From the NCBI RefSeq assembly GCF_019097595.1, contig NC_080720.1, positions 25,128,852 through 25,192,851 of the forward strand: 64,000 nucleotides of DNA. The letters run 5' to 3'. This stretch comes from Hemibagrus wyckioides. Lineage: Eukaryota > Chordata > Actinopteri > Siluriformes > Bagridae. This document shows positions 57,601 to 64,000 of the stretch, piece by piece (within the stretch, counting starts at the first letter, position 1; each line of letters begins with the position of its first letter). The notes under the pieces were generated by a model. The model did not search any database, was not told the origin of the DNA, and was given only the letters and a program-made list of their open reading frames with translations. A program made the position numbers and the translations under genes.

Positions 57601-59616
57601 ATAATAATTTGTGAAAGTATATTAAGGAATATATTTATTTTATGTCAATTTAGTCATTTTTCATTTTAAAGAATTTCAGTTGAAATATCAAAATGAGCCT
57701 AATAAGACTTAAACAATACATGTTTAACACTAAGTATGTCTTAGTGTCTTATTATAAAATTTACATTATATTTATATTATCATAATAATTTCATTATTTT
57801 ACTACTTTTTTTGATTGATTGGTACTATGTGTTTATTTTAGGTTAAAAATGGGATAAATTTCTGCATTTTTTTTCTTCTTCTTTTGTTTTACAGGGAGGT
57901 ACTAGAGAAGGATGCCAAGGACTATGCGGACTCTATCCATGCTATTTTTGTTGAAACTAGTGCCAAAAATGCTATTAACATCAATGAAATCTTCACTGAG
58001 ATAAGTAAGGACAGATAAACAGTCAGTCACATTTACAAAATTTACAAGGTGCTTATTATATTTAATAAGAAGTTTCATTATGATTCTTTTAGACTTTAGC
58101 CCACAAGATAGTCAAGACGTAAATATTTATTTATAACACTTGTGTTGGTCTAGAAGACCTGCTGCACAGTCAGTGTTTGATCCCAAATGTGTCCATTGGG
58201 GATGTGGCAGGGTCAGATTAAGGGAGGCCCAATTTTCCCTGTGACCCCTTAATAGTTTCCTCAGGACTTTTTGGGACCACATTATCTAGTACACACCCAC
58301 AGCTTCATTTGATTTGGCCAATGTGAACTTAAAAAAATGTAGTGAAACAGCCAACAGCAGGCCTAAACTACTGCTGTTTTTCACACTATCCAGAATTTAT
58401 AGCAGATCCATAACATAGGGACTACCACTGTGCACACAAACACATCTCATGCCGCTTAGCTAAGTGGAAGCCCTTTTTTCTGCTTTTTCTATAAATATAC
58501 AGAGTAGATACCGTAAACAGTCATATATACATGCACTCCGGTTTCTACCACAGTCTGATTGGGGGTTGTTTGCTGTAGACTTATGAATTCATTCTGCTGT
58601 TACCATTATGAGTTACATCAATAACTATTAGTTATGTCATTACAGAAACAGCCATGCAAGCCCAAGCCATGACACTACCACCAGCATGCTTGATGTATGA
58701 GCTCATATATTTTCGATTATGTGCAGAACCCTCTACACACTTTGGCCTCTATAACTTTGAAAGGAATTAATCTTGATTACAAAACTTTTGTGGCTCTCCT
58801 TTGTATTTATTTGTGAATTCCAGTCCTGCTTTTGAATTCTTACTGCTTAGTTGTTTTCATCTTGTGATATGGCCTCTATATTTCTGCTCTGAAAGTATTT
58901 ATTAAATGGTGGATTGTGACGCCTTCACCCCTACCCTGTGAAGGTTGTTACCTGATTGAAATAATTCCACTTGCTTAGAACTGATTCTTGTGTGCTGGCC
59001 ATGTTGTAAATAAATGTCAGCAGGTTTTTGATAATTATTGTAGTTTACAAGCTTCTGAGTATTTGACAGCAATATTTTTAGCATTGTCTAGAAATCCTAG
59101 GCCTAGTTTGCAAAATAAGGCTTTGCCAATTGGCAAAATATCTAAGTGGACAGAGCTAAATGGTTCTTGAGGATTTTTTTGGAGAACCCAAAGAATTTAG
59201 TTTGTAGGACTCTCAGTTTTTGAGACCAGTCCCATCACAGCAGTGTGATGCATCACCAAGCTGACCAATTTTCATGTCTTTTATTCCTTACACCAGCCAT
59301 GGCAAATCATGTCTACATAGACCTTGCTAGAGCATATACAGTCATTCTAGGTAATTGTGTACTGCCAGCTTTGCTGCAACAGTTTGGGTAAGGCCCAAAT
59401 ATGATGTAATGGTCAGGTGTCCACATACATTTGGCCATACATTGTAGCCTCTTAAAGGACTTTTTGGATGTATTTTAAGTAATGATCTGATGTAAACGTG
59501 TTCTTTTTATTTCAGGTCAGAAGATTCCACATTTAGACACAAGTGACTCAGGTGTGAGGGGCTTGAAACTGCGACGTGAACAATCAGACTTAACCAGGGA
59601 ACGCACTTGCTGCTAA
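45694..59616 (+). CDS. rab22a: Rab22a small GTPase, complete, 7 exons
   Basis: Exons: 45694-45729, 47191-47270, 47518-47599, 50832-50903, 54482-54588, 57895-58004, 59516-59616; phases join to 195 residues (human RAB22A has 194). It is a Rab5-subfamily GTPase that acts on early and recycling endosomes. Visible: P-loop GETGVGKS (residues 12-19), switch I around NPTIGASF, WDTAGQE (59-65), the guanine-binding NKCD (118-121) and ETSAK (146-150), and the geranylgeranylated C-terminal Cys-Cys. The effector region ([14 protein letters not shown]) and C-terminal GLKLRREQS favour RAB22A over its paralogue RAB31. Oddities: Glu13 replaces Asp of the mammalian P-loop and Cys23 replaces Trp; both are conservative or shared with RAB31. 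Introns 3-6 hold LINE, Tc1 and gypsy remnants and one intact Tc1-like element, antisense. Confidence 0.96.
46540..46890 (-). mobile_element. Tc1-like terminal fragment (rab22a intron 1)
   Basis: 'gttttggagatgctctgacc' and 'cttaaatccttacatttgct' are the reversed transposase N-terminus of the family at 25159-26336. The end 'tgtggctaatcagtgta' corresponds to its terminal repeat. Confidence 0.65.
48160..48970 (+). mobile_element. LINE endonuclease/linker fragment (rab22a intron 3)
   Basis: Frame-broken reading: [20 protein letters not shown], then [13 protein letters not shown], the C-terminal SDHHLI motif of an apurinic-type LINE endonuclease, followed by the serine/leucine-rich linker ([23 protein letters not shown]) typical of fish LINEs. 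Contains two T-rich runs. Not functional. Confidence 0.55.
49740..50440 (+). mobile_element. Tc1-like remnant (rab22a intron 3)
   Basis: [19 protein letters not shown] holds the first catalytic-Asp block. Downstream, 'gctacttccagcatcatgta' and 'cactggatctgaatccaata' are the second-Asp and Glu regions, with Lys (AAA) at the Glu position. Many frame breaks. Confidence 0.7.
51095..51133. repeat. (GACA)n/(GATA)-like tetranucleotide repeat
   Basis: Several GACA units followed by GGTAGATA units. Confidence 0.9.
51137..51222. mobile_element. Small foldback of a Tc1-like N-terminal segment
   Basis: 'gaaattgctgatctccttg' and the reversed 'caggagatcagcagtttc' form about 18-bp arms around a 45-bp loop. 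The arm sequence matches a Tc1 family whose fragments lie at 36 and 50 kb. Confidence 0.45.
51253..52504 (-). mobile_element. Complete Tc1-like element, perfect inverted ends (rab22a intron 4)
   Basis: About 1.25 kb. The ends start TACACTATATTGCCAAAAGT and the first 31 positions, including the TA, are identical on both sides in inverted orientation. The element is inserted at TA inside a TA/CA-rich microsatellite. It carries one uninterrupted transposase. Sequence and organisation match the fish Tc1 group that includes the Passport element of plaice. It is antisense to rab22a. Confidence 0.93.
51337..52368 (-). CDS. Tc1-type DD34E transposase, apparently intact, 343 aa
   Basis: The protein starts at 52368 ([13 protein letters not shown]) and ends KGGLTSY before a stop. 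Order of parts: two helix-turn-helix DNA-binding segments (about residues 5-110; [11 protein letters not shown] and [13 protein letters not shown]), then the catalytic domain with VLWSDESRF (first Asp), [13 protein letters not shown] (second Asp) and [15 protein letters not shown] (Glu). Exactly 34 residues separate the second Asp and the Glu. It would cut and paste its own element at TA sites in the nucleus. Length is normal for the family. The frame stays open upstream through the terminal repeat to 52632, but that 88-residue extension is non-coding end sequence. No disabling change is visible; whether it is active is unknown. Confidence 0.9.
   Translation of the reverse strand: MGRSQELSEFQRGTVIGCHLCNKSSHEISSLLNIPESTVSCIIRTWKCLGTTATQPRSGRPSKLTEQGQWMLRRIVRRGHQLSAESIVTDLQTSCGLQISSRTVRRELHGMGFHGRASASKPYITKCNAKRRMQWCKACRHWTLEQWRRVLWSDESRFSIWQSDGRVWVWRLPGEQYLSDCIVPSVKFGGGGIMVWGCFSGAGLGPLVPVKGTLNASAYQDILDNSMLPTLWEQFGAGPFLFQHDCTPVHKARSIKTWMTESGVDELDWPAQSPDLNPIEHLWDELERRLRARPSRPTSVCDLTNALLEEWSKIPINTLLNLVDSLPRRVEGVIAAKGGLTSY
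52540..53485. mobile_element. Foldback of two Tc1-like fragments beside the intact element
   Basis: Plus-oriented part 52540-52920: the 5' end (MGKCKDL-like at about 52661) jumps at about 52795 from the N-terminal third straight to the 'ttgttacagaccacgtacac' block, an internal deletion. Minus-oriented part 52920-53485: reversed linker, N-terminus and the end 'ctggctgatcagta'. Same family as 18175-19471. Confidence 0.65.
53600..54410 (+). mobile_element. Tc1-like remnant (rab22a intron 4)
   Basis: 'catgtgactggcaggtgttt' and 'ctaaaggtgccaagttggtt' reproduce the ends of the copy at 8890-9645. The interior is short and stop-ridden. It stops about 70 bp before exon 5. Confidence 0.6.
55310..56610 (-). 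mobile_element. Ty3/gypsy retrotransposon remnant (rab22a intron 5)
   Basis: On the minus strand, from high to low coordinates: a gag piece near 56400 ([13 protein letters not shown] with stops), a CCHC zinc knuckle ([14 protein letters not shown], about 56170), an aspartic-protease site ([10 protein letters not shown], about 56015, catalytic Asp changed to Asn), then, after loss of reverse transcriptase and RNase H, integrase C-terminal text ([18 protein letters not shown] and GDHVLVLHP, 55320-55530). Internally deleted and inactive. Confidence 0.7.
56615..57890. other. rab22a intron 5 interior, unassigned
   Basis: Possibly the 5' part of the neighbouring gypsy remnant in its proximal portion; the remainder shows no recognisable feature. 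Confidence 0.3.
58560..59010 (-). mobile_element. Tc1-like fragment (rab22a intron 6)
   Basis: 'cagccatgcaagcccaagcc' at 58650, identical to text at 31780 in the copy at 31201-32560, plus neighbouring blocks 'ttcattctgctgttacc' and 'gatatggcctctatatttct'. Non-coding now. Confidence 0.6.
59230..59455. mobile_element. Tc1-derived terminal fragment (rab22a intron 6)
   Basis: 'caaatcatgtctacatagac', 'caacagtttgggtaaggccc' and the end 'acatacatttggccatacat' are shared with the fragment at 40080-40280. It lies 60 bp before exon 7. Confidence 0.5.
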
Positions 59617-60465
59617 TGCACAATTAGGCTAAATCTATTTCTACCTTCTTTCACCTCTTCAATGCTAAGAAACAGAATAGAAAGAACCCAAAAATTCTGT
59701 CCATTCTATCGCTGTCCAGACTCTTTGTTACAGCAGAAACTGCGACTCATATGACTCCCTGTCCCTGACTAACTAAAGTGGAGTGGACTTGGTGTACCAG
59801 CTCTGGTCTCTCAGACCTTAAGTCACTCTCTACTACCCTGTATATTTTTTTGTAAATTTCAAAACATTTAAAAGGAAAAAAAGGCACTGGTTTTATTCCT
59901 TTTGAGAAATCAAAATGTTGATCTGGTTTTCTGTTCCACCATAACTTATATCAATACACCATTGTGTGCATACTTGAGGCTCACTTGGTTTTATTTTTAG
60001 ATATTGTGTTATGTCCTGAGAAAAGGGCAGCTTTCTGGCTGATTGTGGATGAGAAAAGACAAAGCAAATTGTACAAATTAATTTACCTACTTTGAGACTT
60101 TTGGGCAACATTAATATGAAGGATGTTTTTTTCTTGTGCACAAAAATAATTTAAAAAAAATACAAACTGTATGATTTACACAGTAAATACGCTCTGTTTC
60201 ATACAGTACCAAATTGGTTGCATATGTGTCATTAGCAGAATCAGTGTTGATCTTTTTTAGTGTTATGTAATAGTCTTGAATTGATTGAAGTCCATCATTT
60301 AAGTCATACATTTCAAATCCTGGTCAGAGGGTCTTTTTGTATTTTCCCTGCTCCCAACACACCCAATTCAACTAATCAGCTATTTAACAGCCCTTCCTAA
60401 GTTTAAGTGGGTGTGTTAGAGTCCATATTGTGCAGGATAGGGGGTACTTCATGTGATTTTAGCCT

Positions 60466-60471
60466 AATAAA
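60466..60471 (+). terminator. Candidate polyadenylation signal of rab22a
   Basis: AATAAA about 850 bp after the stop codon. Mammalian RAB22A has a long 3' untranslated region, so later signals (for example at about 60968) are equally possible. Confidence 0.3.
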
Positions 60472-60517
60472 TTAAACTATTTCTAATAATTCACTAGTAA
60501 CTACTGCTGAAAAAAAA

Positions 60518-60650
60518 CATTTACATTTCTGGCATTTATCCAGAGCAACTTACAGGGGCCCAGCAGTGGCAACTTGGTGAACCTGGGATTCAAATTCACA
60601 ACCTTCCAATCAGCAGTCCAATGCCTTAACCACTAAGCTACCACATCCCT
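60518..60650 (-). mobile_element. tRNA-derived SINE, minus strand
   Basis: Reverse of the 20820-20997 type: tail side 'acatttacatttctggcatt' first, then the B-box-like 'gggattcaaattcacaacc' and 'ccttaaccactaagctacca' as the A-box side. Confidence 0.8.
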
Positions 60651-61093
60651 ATAGCAATTGCTGTAGCACTTGTAGCAGTAGTAATAAGTGAATTATTATC
60701 ATGTAGCTTTCAAAACACATTTGGCAAACTACATGAATCCCAATTTCTTTCTTGTATTATGAACATGTAGGTGTAATTTGCTAAAAAAACAAAACAAAAA
60801 AACAATGGTTCAACAGCTGTAGCTATATGATATAGAAGCTAGCAGCAGATGTATCTGCTGTAGAGTCTACAATGGCAGCATGCACAAACAGGTACATTTA
60901 AACAGCGCCTTTTCCTTCAGCATATTGTCCATTTAATGGAATGTTCATTTAAAGAGACATACATTACTAAATAAAAGAATGTGTAGACAAAGATTTTTGA
61001 TTTATTTAAAAATTTTTTGTTCTTTATTTACTTTGACATTTATGACTATTTTACTGTGTCTGGCAGGATCTTAATTTTTGATATCCTGAGATG

Positions 61094-61675
61094 TACACTT
61101 ACTGAGAATTTTATTTGGAATACCTGTACACCTAAACTTTCATGCAATGAACTAATCAGCCAGTTGTTTGGCAGCAGAAAAATGCAGGGGCCAGGAGCTT
61201 CAGCTGTTCACATGAGAAGTTTGAGCTCAGTGATTTTGACCATTGCATTGTTGTTGATTCCAGACTTTCTAGTTTAAATATTTCCATAATTGCTTATCTC
61301 CGGGTGTTTTCATGCACAACAGTCTCTAGAGTTTACTCAGATTGGTGCAAAAAAGAAAAAAACGTTCAGTGAGCAGCAGTTTGCCTTGTTGATGACGAGA
61401 GAGGCCAACTGAGAATGGCCATACTGCTTTAACGGAAAGGATATGGTGAGTCAGACATTCACTGACCACATCAGGTTTCACTTTTGTCAGGCAAGTACAG
61501 ATTGCAAGGCTGCAGTGAGCACAGGCTAAGCAAACTGAATACTTTAAGGCTGAGAAAAATATAGCCTGGTGAATCATGATTTCTGCTGAGGCACACAGAT
61601 GGTACAGTAGGGTCAGAATTTGGTTCCAGCCTGCCTTGGGTCAACAGTCCAGGCTGGTAAATGTTTGGGGAAAAT
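61094..61675 (+). mobile_element. Tc1-like remnant with left end
   Basis: Begins tacacttactgagaatttta. Continues with 'cacaacagtctctagagttt' (N-terminal part) and 'tatagcctggtgaatcatga' (first catalytic-Asp block), then 'ctgccttgggtcaacagtcc'. Abruptly replaced by another element at 61676. Confidence 0.65.
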
Positions 61676-62475
61676 TTACCAATCAGCCATAGTATTAAAA
61701 CCACCTGACTAGATCCCCCTTGTGCCGCCAAAACAGCTCTGACCCACTGAGTCCTTTGGTGCTGTATGATTGTGCAAGTCATCTTGTCCTGCAGTCCTAA
61801 CACTTGGCCACTGGATCCAAACCTCCTACAGTGCTCTGGACCATCTCAAAAGACCTCCGTTCCTTTATTGCTACTAAGTGAGCAAGGTTTTGAGCAAGGG
61901 GATTTTCATCCTAAAGAAATCCACTCATTTTAACATCAGCAACCACTAACCGGTGTTCACATTGGCACATTCAAAAGAGACTGCTCTTTGTTTCTGTTCA
62001 TCTCAACATCTCATCATGGATGCCAGCTTATAAGCAAAAACATAATCCCAGCAAAACTAAATTGCTGTTTATCCTGGATGATTGATCCCCATGTCAGGAT
62101 CTTGAGATCTCCCTGGACAAATAGATGATCTCACCTTTGGTCAAAGCACATGACCTTGCGTAACCATGGACCATATCAGGATCTTGAGATCTCCCTGGAC
62201 AAATTACTGATCTCATCTTCGGTCAATGCACATGATTTTGGGTAACCATGGACAGTCAGCTGTCCTTTACTATTACTCCATGGGCCAGTTCTGACACTAT
62301 TATAGGCACTTTCAGCAGTGGACAGGGGTCAGCATGGGCCACTTACAGCAAGCTATATTTACTGTGTGTTCTAAAACCTTGCTATCTATAGGCAGCCTTG
62401 ACTTTTTCAGCAGGTTTCAACAGTAGCTCTTCTATGTGATCATACTAGACAAGCTAGTCTTTGATCAGTGTTTAG
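61676..62475 (-). mobile_element. Tc1-like remnant interrupted by a LINE fragment
   Basis: Left end 'accaatcagccatagtatta' with 'gccgccaaaacagctctgac' is the reversed end of a relative of the 18175-19471 family. Its middle reappears after the LINE insert at 62280 ('ggacaggggtcagcatgggc', 'aacagtagctcttctatgtg'). Confidence 0.6.
61880..62280 (+). mobile_element. LINE reverse-transcriptase fragment with tandem duplication
   Basis: Reading NPSKTKLLFIL, then CQDLEISLDK and VTMDSQLSFT corresponds to the late palm region of fish LINE reverse transcriptases. A segment of about 80 bp (from 'tcaggatcttgagatctccc') occurs twice in tandem, about 62094-62172 and 62174-62252, with moderate divergence. 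Confidence 0.6.
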
Positions 62476-62479
62476 ATTG

Positions 62480-64000
62480 CATAATAAGTTTTAGGTTTTA
62501 TCTAATAAATATAACGTTTACTTATTACAATTACAACAAGGATTACACTTAGATGTAAATCATGGTATCTGCTGACATTAACCCACCAGGTATTTAAATT
62601 AAGTTATCTCTTACTTGCTGATTTTCACAATTCTACATCTAACACCTCAAGAGAGTTCTTGACTTTTGTGAAGAGGTTTTTCTTCAACACGGAAATTAAT
62701 TCTGGGAACCACTTTTGTTGTCATCCAGTGGTCTGCTGAGCTCACCAGTACATCCCTTCCTTTTAAGACTGATAGGGCTGTTTTGTTTTTCAGCCAATAT
62801 GTGAAGGACTCCTTCAATTTTATAGAAGCCTTTTTGTACCATGTTGAGTCCATGTTCCCATGAACAGCTACCAAATGTAAAGTCAACACTTGGAATCAAC
62901 TCCAGATATTCACATTATTACACATAACTTAGTTTATGGACATCTATGGTTTGATTTCTTTGCTTGTCTGGATTGCATGGGTTGTTACCAACATCTGGTG
63001 AAAATGACATGTCAATAGCACCTTTTAAGACTGTTATTTAAAAAAATTGGCAATTTTTGTGCAGTTGAGGTAACCATTGAAATATTTCAAAAATCTTCAT
63101 GCAGATTATTGACAATACCTGAATGCTAATTATAACTATGTTGGTGAGGACCCTGATATGCTGATTCCAGTCATTGAGAATGATTTTATATGACCTCATT
63201 TTACATTATTTTGGTGGATTTATGCAGTCACATGTGCATGGCTTATATGTGCCTATTTAAACTATTTACTGCAAAAATCCTCACCCAATTTGCAATTATC
63301 AAAACTTTTCATGCACCTTTCATTCACTTTTTATATCCAATACTACATATTTAACAATCACACCTGCAGATGACAAGTACATATCTATCTGTCCTGTTCA
63401 GTAGTCAGAACACCTTGTGACAGACTCCAGATATTGTACTGCCATAGTAACTGGAAATACAGGCTTTAAGAGGTCACTCTAAAGAAGGGGATTCCAGGCT
63501 ATGATTTGTGACCCCACATGGGATCTTGAGAGAAACTCACAATCTCCTTTTTTGTTTTATTTATTTAAATATAATTAAAAATATAAAATACATTTTGTAT
63601 AAGAATATTTCAAAATGATACTGGGGGTCACATGCACAAAGTAGTCTCATTGTTAATTTAGCCCTTTACAGTATCATTATAAGCTACACACAAAATTCCC
63701 TATTTGTCAACCAACACTAGAAAACTTAGTATTTAAACAAACCAGTTTTTCCTATTACAGTTAGTGTTTGAATTTTTTACTATCTTTTCATTTTTCTGTG
63801 TATCTTTTACGTAGCCTTTAACCCTACAGAAAGGTCTGTTTTGTGTACCAGTGTTCTGGGTTTTCTATGTTTGTAAATAATTTAAGATTAGGGTTTTTGA
63901 TTTTAGACACAGATGTTAGGCCTTGTTAATGGATGGTGAAAGTGCTAAGTTTCAAGAGAAGACCTTGAAATAAAGGTGTGAAGCTCAAACCCTAAAAAAC
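62480..64000. other. Downstream intergenic, nothing recognised
   Basis: AT-rich. Overlapping minus-strand frames of up to 80 codons at 62647-62899 show no family motif, so they are not called as genes. Confidence 0.35.

Noticed and set aside
62647..62899. Minus-strand frames near the right edge
   Set aside because: Two overlapping short frames without family similarity.

Overview
The window is vertebrate, almost certainly teleost fish, nuclear DNA. It is AT-rich, its genes are split by GT-AG introns, and the non-genic part is packed with decayed Tc1-like DNA transposons, tRNA-derived SINEs, LINE fragments and microsatellites. The density and mix of Tc1 families resemble what is known from catfish and other otophysan genomes, but I cannot fix the species.

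Four protein-coding loci can be read. (1) The first coding exon of gnas (Gs alpha) lies on the minus strand at 1559-1697; the rest of that gene is off the left edge. (2) tubb1 (beta-1 tubulin, the thrombocyte/platelet isotype) is complete on the plus strand, four exons, 7658-11327. (3) vapb (ER tail-anchored VAMP-associated protein B) is complete, six exons, 22139-37619. (4) rab22a (early-endosomal Rab GTPase) is complete, seven exons, 45694-59616. For all three complete genes the exon phases sum to an uninterrupted frame (465, 244 and 195 aa). GNAS, TUBB1, VAPB and RAB22A are also neighbours on human 20q13.3, so this is a conserved microsynteny block with local rearrangement.

Region by region: 1-1558 is gnas intron 1 with a dead Tc1 copy; 1.96-3.1 kb is a CpG-rich probable gnas promoter; 3.1-7.5 kb is intergenic, with one unidentified repeat-derived coding fragment; 7.6-11.6 kb is tubb1; 11.6-21.4 kb is an intergenic transposon graveyard; 21.4-37.6 kb is vapb with its promoter; 37.6-45.3 kb is intergenic; 45.4-60.5 kb is rab22a; 60.5-64 kb is downstream repeats.

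The genes do not form a pathway. VAPB (ER contact sites) and RAB22A (endosome sorting) both serve membrane traffic, but their adjacency looks like ancestral synteny. The most interesting items are: a ~199-bp foldback insertion in vapb whose 12-bp target duplication has copied the exon-5 splice donor; an apparently intact Tc1-type DD34E element with perfect terminal repeats in rab22a intron 4; and three independent palindromic arrangements of Tc1 fragments in introns. I found no unmistakable new biological system.
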